Source: an uncultured Collinsella sp. (lineage in GTDB: Bacteria > Actinomycetota > Coriobacteriia > Coriobacteriales > Coriobacteriaceae). Taken from it: a stretch of 5,162 nucleotides of DNA. The DNA lies in the NCBI GenBank assembly GCA_938045085.1, contig CALINZ010000273.1:1-5162 (forward strand), in the 5' to 3' direction. The notes beneath the pieces are model-generated. The model worked only from the letters and a program-made list of their open reading frames with translations. It had not been told where the DNA came from and did not search any database. Each line of letters begins with the position of its first letter. Position 1 is the stretch's first letter. Below are positions 1-5,162 of this stretch, piece after piece. Made by a program: the position numbers and the translations under genes.

Positions 1-1
1 C

Positions 2-568
2 ACGGACTCCATCAATCCTGACAAATTAATTGAATCCTCGGTGGAATCGTGTGACTACCCTTCTACTTATGAGGAACGGCTAGACCATACGCCGACCACG
101 GAGAATCCCAATGGCAAATGGTTGAGCGATCGAGGGGAGTCGATGTTTATTCCCACAGCCGATAGAATCCGCGAGATTCTTCGAAACAAAGGTCTTGAGG
201 GCATCATTTACAAGGATGGAATTCCTGACTTCAACCCTATCTCTGAGGCGAAAGTAACCATACAAGGCATGAGCCAGCATAGGCTTTCGCTGAGCAGCGA
301 AAACGGCGAGCGCATTGTCGGCAACTATGAAAAAGCAGACATAGAATGCGCAAAGGCTTGGAGCCTTGAGCAACGCGATGGCAAAGATGATTGGACGCAC
401 CAGGATGTCAAGAAATGGCGCGAGGCAAATGGATACACCTGGCACGAGCACAATGACATGAAGACGTGCTCTCTTGTTCCGACCGAGGTTCACAAGGCGT
501 GCAGCCATCTCGGCGGCGTAAGCGAAATCAAAAACATTCTGAATCAGATTGGCGGCTTCGATGATTAA
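2..568 (+). CDS. C-terminal part of a polymorphic toxin with an HNH/Endo VII-type nuclease domain (5' end outside window)
   Basis: The frame has no stop between the left edge and the TAA at 566-568, so this is very likely the 3' end of a longer gene. The first possible internal start is a GTG at 41 with no convincing ribosome binding site. The 188 visible residues include an RGES motif (about 44-47), an IPDFNPISEA segment (74-83), DWTHQDVKKWR (130-140), GYTWHE (144-149), LVPTEVH (158-164) and SHLGGVSE (168-175). This order of Trp-His-Glu followed by two spaced histidines (His164, His169) is typical of HNH/Endonuclease VII superfamily toxin domains such as the WHH and EHHH groups, which cut nucleic acids in competitor cells. 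The metal-binding and catalytic residues are probably among His148, Glu149, His164 and His169. A small gene overlapping its end is the likely immunity partner. DNA versus RNA as target, and the export route, cannot be told from this piece. The nuclease superfamily is fairly sure; the exact family is not. Confidence 0.72.
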   Translation, partial: TDSINPDKLIESSVESCDYPSTYEERLDHTPTTENPNGKWLSDRGESMFIPTADRIREILRNKGLEGIIYKDGIPDFNPISEAKVTIQGMSQHRLSLSSENGERIVGNYEKADIECAKAWSLEQRDGKDDWTHQDVKKWREANGYTWHEHNDMKTCSLVPTEVHKACSHLGGVSEIKNILNQIGGFDD

Positions 569-929
569 CAGCATGAATCTATGGGGCAGAGATTTCTCGC
601 TCCCTGTCTATTACGAGTGCAACTCGGACCAAGACGTCCTCGACATTCAAAAGGGGGCAAAGGACGCCCTGCTTGCAAGCTGGGATACCGTTGAGGACAG
701 CAAGGAAGCGATCGAAGATTATTGCCTCGAAAGAGACGACGATCAGATCGAGGGCCCCATTACAAACATTTTTAGATACGTTATTCCGACCAGCATTGTG
801 GTACTTCGAAGCGATGATACTCGCAAAGCGGCACTCATGTGCAACTATCGCTTTGACCCCGAACATGGGCTTGCTGCGGTATTTGAAAACGAAAAACTTA
901 CGGCCGTCGTCCCCCAAGACGAGCTCTAG
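561..929 (+). CDS. Probable immunity protein for the upstream nuclease toxin (DUF6985-like)
   Basis: A 122-residue acidic protein with no signal peptide or membrane segment, so presumably cytoplasmic. The chosen ATG at 561 overlaps the last 8 nt of the toxin gene, which suggests translational coupling; a weak GGCGG lies 5 nt upstream. Other possible starts are a TTG at 549 and an ATG at 573. Visible features are LWGRDFSLPVYYEC near the N-terminus, a NIFRYVIPTSIVV segment (about 69-81), and a C-terminal MCNYRFDPEHG stretch followed by AVFENEKL. From memory the C-terminal pattern resembles small DUF6985-type proteins found beside toxin genes, but I could not search for this. Position, size and overlap fit a protein that binds and blocks the toxin nuclease. 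The gene is followed about 30 nt later by a strong terminator, so it closes the transcription unit. The gene itself is well supported; its role is inferred from context. Confidence 0.7.
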   Translation: MINSMNLWGRDFSLPVYYECNSDQDVLDIQKGAKDALLASWDTVEDSKEAIEDYCLERDDDQIEGPITNIFRYVIPTSIVVLRSDDTRKAALMCNYRFDPEHGLAAVFENEKLTAVVPQDEL

Positions 930-948
930 GTCAATCATACGCAGACAG

Positions 949-1003
949 AAAAACGAAAACCGAGGCCGCTCCAGCGCACGCTGGAGCGGCCTCGGCCTCT
1001 TTT
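949..1003. terminator. Bidirectional intrinsic terminator between convergent genes
   Basis: A perfect 16-bp GC-rich stem (960-975 pairing with 980-995) closes a GCAC loop. On the + strand it is followed by CCTCTTTT, ending the toxin/immunity unit. On the - strand it is followed by TTTTCGTTTTT, a better T-tract, which suits the transporter gene coming from the right. It is the only hairpin in the spacer with T-tracts on both sides. Confidence 0.9.
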
Positions 1004-1018
1004 ATGTATGCTCAACGA

Positions 1019-1053
1019 GGTAGCTAAAATAGCCCCGTCCCAAATTAGCTACC
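1019..1053. repeat. Inverted repeat with 9-bp arms (GGTAGCTAA / TTAGCTACC)
   Basis: GGTAGCTAA at 1019-1027 is the exact reverse complement of TTAGCTACC at 1045-1053, with a 17-nt spacer between. There is no T-tract next to it on either strand, so it is a poor terminator candidate. It lies 16 nt from a second, longer inverted repeat, and the pair may form one intergenic palindromic element. Function unknown. Confidence 0.65.
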
Positions 1054-1068
1054 CCAGCCCCTTTTTAA

Positions 1069-1133
1069 GTTGCGGTGAAATAGGGACTGTTTGCCGGGTT
1101 TATTGGGCCCAGCAGTCCGTATTTCACCGCAAC
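1069..1133. repeat. Long inverted repeat with 14-bp arms and a nested 6-bp stem
   Basis: GTTGCGGTGAAATA at 1069-1082 pairs perfectly with TATTTCACCGCAAC at 1120-1133. After one G:G mismatch the pairing continues with GGACTG (1084-1089) and CAGTCC (1113-1118), leaving a 23-nt loop that contains GGGCCC. Neither side has a T-tract, so it does not look like a standard terminator. Size, symmetry and intergenic position suit a dispersed palindromic or miniature element. A spurious reading frame on the - strand runs through it and takes its C-terminal residues from the repeat. Confidence 0.75.
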
Positions 1134-1149
1134 TGATGAGGGAACGTGA

Positions 1150-2346
1150 TTAGGCGACGGGCTTGGCGCGGCGTATGGCCGGGAACAGCACGGTGATGGC
1201 GAGGATGACGCCCACGACGGTAATCGCCCCGCCCACGAAGCCGATCCAAGCGATACCGGGACCCGAAACCACGGCGCCGCCGATTGCGGTTCCCGTGCCG
1301 ATACCCAGATTGAACAGGCCCGAGAAGATCGACATGGCGACAGCCGACGAATCCGCCGGCGTGTTCCTGATGAGCTCGGCCTGGAACGCCACGTTAAAGG
1401 CCGTGGCGCAGCAGCCCCACAGTGCGCAGACGGCAAGCACTGCCGCGAGCGACGATGCGGCCGGACCCATGAGCAGCAGGGCCGCCGGCACGCCGGAGAG
1501 CGTAATAGCCAAGAACGGGAAGCGATGCCCATCGAACAGGCGGCCAAATAGCCAGCTTCCGAGCAGACCAGAGCAGCCAAACGCCGTCAGCGTCATGGTG
1601 ATGGCGCCCGCGTCGACGTGCGCGACCTGTGCCAGGAAGGGCTCGATATAGCTGTAACCCGCGTAGTAGCCGGTCGCCATAAAAACCGTGACCGCGTAGA
1701 GCGCGATCAGGAGCGGGTTCTTGAGCAGCTCGGGCAACTGTTTGAGCGTAAAACGCTCGCCCGCCGGCATAGCGGGGAACACCGTGGCCTGGTACACCAC
1801 CGCAGCGGCAGAGAGGGCCCCAACCACGGCAAACGTCATACGCCAGCCCACGGCCAGGCCTATGGCGCGACCGAGGGGCAGGCCGAAGATCTGTGCGATG
1901 GAAGAGCCCGTGGCGATCATGCTGATGGCGAGCGCCCCATGGCGCGTGTCAACCAGACGCGACGCCATGATCGAGGCGACCGACCAGAACACGGCATGCG
2001 CGCAGGCAACCACCAGGCGTGCGCAGACCAGGATGGGATAGGTGGGCGCCACAGCGGACAGAAACTGGCCCAGCGAAAACACGGCCAGCACGCCCAGCAA
2101 CATCCGCTTGAACTCGAAGCGCGAGGCAAACACCATGAGCGGCAACGACAGCAGCATGACGCCCCAGGCATAGACCGAGATCATGATGCCCGCCTGGGCC
2201 TCGGTGAGCGAGAACGACGCGGCGATATCAGTCAAAAGGCCGATGGGCATAAACTCCGACGTGTTGAACACGAACGCACAGCAGGTGAGCCCGACGAGCG
2301 GGAGCCACTGCCTGAGCGTGATGCCGTCTTGCCTTGCCTGACTCAT
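1150..2346 (-). CDS. sotB: SotB-type major facilitator superfamily sugar/drug efflux transporter
   Basis: A 398-residue inner-membrane protein of about 12 hydrophobic segments, a normal length for the family. It has clear likeness to the Escherichia coli sugar efflux transporter SotB (YdeA) throughout: FNTSEFMPIGLL (27-38) in the first helix, AGIMISVYAW in helix 2 (52-61), AHAVFWS (116-122), IATGSSIAQIFGLPLGR (144-160, the MFS antiporter-type motif region), GWRMTF (167-172), YSYIEPF (231-237) and a late FSGLFNLGIGTG (341-352). Members export arabinose, isopropyl-thiogalactoside and related compounds by proton antiport; the substrate here is unknown. The frame extends 5 codons further to a TTG, but the ATG at 2346 is chosen because GGAG sits 9 nt before it, inside that extension. 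It has its own promoter, is convergent with the toxin/immunity unit, and shares that unit's bidirectional terminator. Family confident; the exact symbol less so. Confidence 0.88.
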   Translation of the reverse strand: MSQARQDGITLRQWLPLVGLTCCAFVFNTSEFMPIGLLTDIAASFSLTEAQAGIMISVYAWGVMLLSLPLMVFASRFEFKRMLLGVLAVFSLGQFLSAVAPTYPILVCARLVVACAHAVFWSVASIMASRLVDTRHGALAISMIATGSSIAQIFGLPLGRAIGLAVGWRMTFAVVGALSAAAVVYQATVFPAMPAGERFTLKQLPELLKNPLLIALYAVTVFMATGYYAGYSYIEPFLAQVAHVDAGAITMTLTAFGCSGLLGSWLFGRLFDGHRFPFLAITLSGVPAALLLMGPAASSLAAVLAVCALWGCCATAFNVAFQAELIRNTPADSSAVAMSIFSGLFNLGIGTGTAIGGAVVSGPGIAWIGFVGGAITVVGVILAITVLFPAIRRAKPVA

Positions 2347-2355
2347 ATATAACGT

Positions 2356-2359
2356 CTCC
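2356..2359 (-). promoter_or_regulatory. Ribosome binding site that fixes the transporter start
   Basis: GGAG on the - strand lies 9 nt before the ATG at 2346. It falls within the five-codon extension to an upstream TTG, so the TTG start is unlikely and the shorter 398-residue protein is preferred. Confidence 0.7.
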
Positions 2360-2379
2360 AATCATTTTGAGCGGAGGCG

Positions 2380-2409
2380 ATTATATAGCAACGGCCCCGC
2401 ATCCGTCAG
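2380..2409 (-). promoter_or_regulatory. Probable sigma-70 type promoter of the transporter gene
   Basis: A perfect TATAAT -10 box lies at 2380-2385 on the - strand. With an 18-bp spacer, CTGACG at 2404-2409 matches four of six bases of the TTGACA -35 consensus. Transcription would start near 2373 and give a leader of roughly 25-30 nt containing the GGAG site. The -35 box lies in the loop of the feoB terminator hairpin and the -10 box directly after its stem. Confidence 0.6.
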
Positions 2410-2426
2410 CAACAGATGCGGGGCCG
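2392..2426 (-). terminator. Hairpin terminator after feoB
   Basis: A perfect 12-bp GC-rich stem (2392-2403 with 2415-2426) with an 11-nt loop lies about 40 nt after the feoB stop. On the - strand it is followed by TTGCTATATAAT, only moderately T-rich, so termination may be partial or factor-assisted. On the + strand it is followed by AAAACAATTC, which is not a terminator tail. Confidence 0.65.
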
Positions 2427-2467
2427 AAAACAATTCGATACACAGAGGCTGCGCCGTCAATAAAAAA

Positions 2468-4828
2468 CTAAGCCAACCCCAGCAATATGCCCGCCGAATG
2501 CACGACAAACGCCACGATCCAGGCGACCGTCACTTGAAACGCGAACACGGCAACGGCGTAGCGTCCGCCCAGCTCGCTCTTAACGGCACCGATGGCTGCC
2601 ACACAGGGCGGGTATAGCAGCGTAAAGACCAAGAACACGTAAGCGGTGAACGGCGAAAACATGGTCGACAGTGCCGCGGGCGACGTAGCACCCAAAAGCA
2701 CGGTGAGGGTCGAGATGACACTCTCCTTGGCGATAAGTCCGGTGACGAGCGCCGTGGATGCACGCCAGTCGCCAAACCCAAGCGGCGCCAGCGCCGGTGC
2801 GATAATGCTACCCAGACCGGCAAGTAGGCTCTGCGACTGATCGGCGACCACATTAAAGCGAATGTCGAACGTCTGAAGGAACCAGATAACCACGGTAGCG
2901 GCAAAGATAATGGTAAAGGCCTTGGTAATAAAGTCCTTGGCCTTATCCCATGCCAGCATCACCGTCGTCTTGACGCTCGGCAGGCGGTAATTGGGGAGCT
3001 CCATGATAAACGGCACCGGGTCGCCCTTAAATGCCGTGCGGTTGAGCACCAGGGCGGCAATGCAGCCGACCACGATGCCGATCAGATAGAGCGAAACCAT
3101 GGCGGGAACTGTCGCCTGCGGGAAAAACGCTCCGCACAGCAGACCGTAGACCGGCAACTTGGCCGAACAGCTCATGAACGGCGTGAGCATGACCGTCATC
3201 TTGCGGTCGTGCTCGGATGGGAGCGTACGGGTCGACATGATAGCCGGCACGGTGCAGCCAAAACCGACGAGCATGGGCACGAAGCTGCGGCCCGACAGAC
3301 CAAAGCGACGCAATACCTTATCCATGACAAAGGCCACGCGCGCCATGTAGCCGGAGTCTTCCAGAATGGAGAGGAACAAGAAGAGCACGACGATAATCGG
3401 CAGGAAGGTCAGCACGCTGCCCACGCCCGTAAGCACGCCGTCGACAGCCAGCGAGCGCACCACGTCGTTGGTGCCGAACGCTTTGAGACCCGCATCGGCC
3501 GAGGCGATGATGACAGCAATGCCGTCCTCCATAAGTCCCTGCAACGCCGCGCCGATCACGCCAAACGTCAGCCAAAAAACAAGGCCCATGATCACCAGAA
3601 ACGCTGGAATGGCTGTGTAACGACCCGTAAGGATGCGGTCGATCTTGACGGAGCGCACGTGCTCGCGGCTCTCGTGCGGCTTGACAACACAGCGCCCGCA
3701 CACGTCGCCGATAAAGCTAAAGCGCATATCGGCCAGCGCGGACAGGCGGTCGGTGCCGGCCTCGCCCTCCATCTGGGTAATGATGTGCTCGATGGCGTCG
3801 AGCTCATTGCGATCCAGGTGAAGCGCCTCGGTCACCAGCTCGTCGCCCTCAACCAGCTTGGTCGCCGCAAAGCGCACCGGGATGTGCGCCGTCACGGCAT
3901 GGTCCTCGATCAGGTTGGCAATGCCGTGGATGCAGCGATGCAGTGCGCCGCCGTCCGAGCCATCGGGCGCACAGAAGTCCAGGCGACCGGGGCGCTCGCG
4001 GAACCGCGCCACGTGCAAGGCATGATCCACCAGCTCGCCGATACCCTCGTTACGGGCAGCGCTAATGGGGACAACAGGCACGCCCAACAGGCTCTCGAGC
4101 AGGTTGACGTCCACGGCGCCACCGTTGGCCGTCACCTCGTCCATCATGTTGAGCGCGATGACCATGGGGCGGTCGAGCTCCATAAGCTGCAGCGTCAGGT
4201 ACAGATTACGCTCGATGTTGGTGGCGTCGATGATATCGATGATGGCGTCGGGATGCTCATCAAGGATAAACTGGCGACTCACGATCTCCTCGCCCGTGTA
4301 CGGCGACAGGGAGTAAATGCCAGGCAGGTCGGTAACGCTTGCCTCGGGATGGTTACGGATGGTGCCATCTTTGCGGTCGACCGTCACGCCGGGAAAGTTA
4401 CCAACATGCTGGTTGGAACCCGTAAGCTGGTTGAACAGCGTGGTCTTACCGCAGTTTTGGTTGCCGGCGAGGGCAAAATGCAGCGGTGCGCCCTCGGGCA
4501 CGGCCGTCTTGGCAGCACGAGGCGAATACGTCCCCTCGCCCAGGGCCGGATGCTCCGTCGTGCCGATTGCTGCGTTAGCGCGCGGACCCGTATCGGTGTC
4601 ATGGATACCCACGAGCTCGATGCGAGCGGCATCGTCCTTGCGCAGTGTCAACTCGTAGCCACGCAGGCGAATCTCGAGCGGGTCACCCATGGGGGCGTAC
4701 TTCATCATGGTGACTTCGGTGCCCGGTGTTAGGCCCATGTCCAAAATATGCTGTCGGAGTGCTTGGTCATCCGATGTCACAGATGCGACGACGGCGTCCT
4801 TTCCAATCTCGAGTGTATCGAGCCTCAC
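2468..4828 (-). CDS. feoB: Fused FeoA-FeoB ferrous iron transport protein
   Basis: A 786-residue membrane protein for Fe(II) uptake. Residues 1-75 form a FeoA (SH3-like) domain, with DMGLTPGTEV (30-39) and DPLEIRLRGYELTLR (49-63) typical of that family. A variable linker (about 76-114) leads to the FeoB GTPase domain: G1 GNQNCGKT (122-129), G2 around FPGVTV (145-150), G3 DLPG (167-170), G4 NMMD (227-230) and G5 SAARN (256-260). A helical regulatory region follows (about 280-395), then the membrane part from about 403. That part has the conserved FLSILEDSGYMAR (485-497), VGFGCTVPA (521-529), FMSCSAKLPVY (551-561) and LYPPC (738-742), whose cysteines are candidates for the iron path. The gene begins with GTG and has a strong GGGGGAGGA ribosome binding site (core GGAGG at 4838-4842, 9 nt away). 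There is no separate feoA or feoC nearby, and the cysteine-rich tail seen in E. coli FeoB is absent. Iron-dependent repression is suggested by the leader sequence. Confidence 0.96.
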   Translation of the reverse strand: MRLDTLEIGKDAVVASVTSDDQALRQHILDMGLTPGTEVTMMKYAPMGDPLEIRLRGYELTLRKDDAARIELVGIHDTDTGPRANAAIGTTEHPALGEGTYSPRAAKTAVPEGAPLHFALAGNQNCGKTTLFNQLTGSNQHVGNFPGVTVDRKDGTIRNHPEASVTDLPGIYSLSPYTGEEIVSRQFILDEHPDAIIDIIDATNIERNLYLTLQLMELDRPMVIALNMMDEVTANGGAVDVNLLESLLGVPVVPISAARNEGIGELVDHALHVARFRERPGRLDFCAPDGSDGGALHRCIHGIANLIEDHAVTAHIPVRFAATKLVEGDELVTEALHLDRNELDAIEHIITQMEGEAGTDRLSALADMRFSFIGDVCGRCVVKPHESREHVRSVKIDRILTGRYTAIPAFLVIMGLVFWLTFGVIGAALQGLMEDGIAVIIASADAGLKAFGTNDVVRSLAVDGVLTGVGSVLTFLPIIVVLFLFLSILEDSGYMARVAFVMDKVLRRFGLSGRSFVPMLVGFGCTVPAIMSTRTLPSEHDRKMTVMLTPFMSCSAKLPVYGLLCGAFFPQATVPAMVSLYLIGIVVGCIAALVLNRTAFKGDPVPFIMELPNYRLPSVKTTVMLAWDKAKDFITKAFTIIFAATVVIWFLQTFDIRFNVVADQSQSLLAGLGSIIAPALAPLGFGDWRASTALVTGLIAKESVISTLTVLLGATSPAALSTMFSPFTAYVFLVFTLLYPPCVAAIGAVKSELGGRYAVAVFAFQVTVAWIVAFVVHSAGILLGLA

Positions 4829-4836
4829 GTCCGTGT

Positions 4837-4845
4837 TCCTCCCCC
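4837..4845 (-). promoter_or_regulatory. Strong ribosome binding site deciding the GTG start of feoB
   Basis: GGGGGAGGA on the - strand, with its GGAGG core at 4838-4842, ends 9 nt before the GTG codon at 4826-4828. The FeoA domain begins right at that codon (residues MRLDTLEIGK), so site and homology agree on this non-ATG start. Confidence 0.85.
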
Positions 4846-4877
4846 GGCGCCCACAGGGCGTTGCATTTTGTTTATCT

Positions 4878-4913
4878 TGGCTAACCGTTTGCCATGGCTA
4901 ACCAATTTTAACC
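4878..4913. promoter_or_regulatory. Candidate metal-repressor operator in the feoB leader
   Basis: TGGCTAACC occurs twice (4878-4886 and 4895-4903), 17 bp apart, with a weaker TTTTAACC at 4906-4913. Between and across them lies GTTTGCCATGGCTAAC (4887-4902), a 16-bp palindrome with one mismatched pair. The CTAACC core equals one half-site of the DtxR/IdeR consensus, but the other half is poorly matched. Position 50-85 nt before an iron uptake gene fits an iron-responsive operator; the regulator is not in the window. Confidence 0.45.
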
Positions 4914-4917
4914 ATGC

Positions 4918-4947
4918 ATGATAGCGCGAACATACAACAACGTTCAA
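4918..4947 (-). promoter_or_regulatory. Possible feoB promoter
   Basis: On the - strand TTGAAC (4942-4947) and TATCAT (4918-4923) are separated by 18 bp and resemble -35 and -10 boxes. An alternative -10 is TAAAAT just downstream (4906-4911 region), with no good -35. In either case the start of transcription would fall in or beside the TGGCTAACC boxes, as expected for a repressible promoter. The match is modest. Confidence 0.35.
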
Positions 4948-4988
4948 TCGACAGATTGCCGCTCTGGCGGGCTTGCAGCGTCAAGTGG

Positions 4989-5014
4989 TTACGGCGTTTG
5001 GTAAAACGCCGTAA
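4989..5014 (-). terminator. Stem-loop right after the hydrolase gene (terminator-like, no T-tract)
   Basis: TTACGGCGTTT (4989-4999) pairs perfectly with AAACGCCGTAA (5004-5014) around a 4-nt loop. The stem begins immediately after the hydrolase stop codon. The sequence after it on the - strand is CCACTTGACG, so a classic T-tract is missing. It may end transcription with a factor's help or protect the transcript's 3' end. Confidence 0.5.
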
Positions 5015-5162
5015 CTAAAACCCGTGGCGCTCCAGGAAGCGGAAGGCTAGGCGAATCCAAGGACGGACAGCCGCCTGCTTGTCCTCGTTGTCGACCGCGG
5101 TGTTGGCGTTGCCGAGCGAAAGGCCGTGGCCGCCCTGGTCAAAGACGTGCATCTCGCAAACG
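5015..5162 (-). CDS. C-terminal end of an alpha/beta-hydrolase, probable esterase (5' part outside window)
   Basis: Only the last 48 codons are visible, read leftward from the right edge to a TAG at 5015-5017. The piece starts VCEMHVFDQGGHGLSLGN and ends with WIRLAFRFLERHGF. A (V/I)F-x-x-GGHGLSL segment near the C-terminus is typical of alpha/beta-hydrolases of the acetyl-esterase / BD-FAE type, in which the histidine is the third member of the Ser-Asp-His catalytic triad. The following short amphipathic stretch with a Trp and a final helix is also usual there, for example in proteins acting on acylated sugars or xylan. The serine nucleophile motif lies outside the window, so the substrate and full length cannot be stated. 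It runs in the same direction as feoB but is separated by about 186 nt with a stem-loop, so co-transcription is unlikely. Confidence 0.75.
   Translation of the reverse strand, partial: VCEMHVFDQGGHGLSLGNANTAVDNEDKQAAVRPWIRLAFRFLERHGF

Noticed and set aside
549..560. TTG at 549 as the start of the immunity gene
   Set aside because: There is no ribosome binding site before it, and the ATG at 561 gives a typical short overlap with the toxin gene. It cannot be fully excluded.
80..938. Two - strand open frames opposite the toxin and immunity genes (80-574 and 579-938)
   Set aside because: No recognisable domain and no good ribosome binding sites were noted, while the + strand carries a motif-bearing nuclease frame and a coupled downstream gene.
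1069..1133. Long inverted repeat as the transporter's terminator
   Set aside because: No T-tract follows it on the - strand (TTAAAAAGG), whereas the hairpin at 960-995 has an excellent one.
1065..1580. A 171-codon - strand frame overlapping the transporter in another frame
   Set aside because: Its body is an out-of-frame reading of the transporter (rich in Ser, Arg, Pro) and its last residues come from the palindromic repeat at 1069-1133. It may be mis-annotated in genomes for that reason.
1618..2352. A 244-codon open frame on the + strand opposite the transporter
   Set aside because: Its composition (very rich in Arg, His, Gln, Glu, Asp) is that of a reverse-strand shadow, and the opposite strand encodes a clear SotB-like protein.
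3209..4732. A 507-codon open frame on the + strand opposite feoB
   Set aside because: It is antisense to an unmistakable FeoA-FeoB protein, is rich in His, Arg, Gln and Asp as expected for the shadow of GC-rich codons, and shows no recognisable domain.
4958..4970. Small CCGC-TCTG-GCGG hairpin upstream of feoB
   Set aside because: Only four base pairs and no flanking signal; expected by chance in GC-rich DNA.
1..5162. CRISPR array, tRNA or rRNA genes, riboswitch
   Set aside because: No regularly spaced direct repeats, no tRNA-like cloverleaf and no conserved rRNA segment were seen by eye. The intergenic gaps are short, and none shows a riboswitch-like layout that I can recognise.

Overview
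The window looks like a stretch of a high-GC, gut-associated actinobacterial chromosome. My best guess is class Coriobacteriia, Collinsella or a close relative. That guess rests on the GC-rich codons of the two large genes, a FeoA-FeoB fusion, and intergenic palindromes that resemble Collinsella intergenic sequence from memory. No rRNA or marker gene is present to confirm it.

Left part (1-929, + strand): the end of a polymorphic-toxin locus. A reading frame already open at the left edge encodes a C-terminal HNH/Endonuclease VII-type nuclease domain with a GYTWHE motif and downstream histidines. A small acidic protein follows, overlapping it by 8 nt, and is the likely cognate immunity protein. 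This part is visibly more AT-rich than the rest.

Middle (930-1149): a non-coding spacer between convergent genes. It holds a strong hairpin with T-tracts on both strands (a bidirectional terminator) and two separate inverted repeats, one with 9-bp arms and one with 14-bp arms plus a nested 6-bp stem. The two repeats look like a dispersed intergenic element.

Right part (1150-5162, - strand): three genes in the same orientation, read from right to left. They are the last 48 codons of an alpha/beta-hydrolase (esterase type), a 786-residue FeoA-FeoB fusion for ferrous iron uptake, and a SotB-type major facilitator efflux transporter. A stem-loop separates the hydrolase from feoB. The feoB leader has repeated TGGCTAACC boxes and a 16-bp near-palindrome that could bind a DtxR/IdeR-type iron repressor. 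A 12-bp GC-rich hairpin after feoB overlaps the apparent promoter of the transporter, so the two genes are probably separate transcription units.

The nearest thing to an undescribed system is the toxin/immunity pair at the left edge. The nuclease superfamily is recognisable, but the delivery module lies outside the window and the immunity assignment is an inference.
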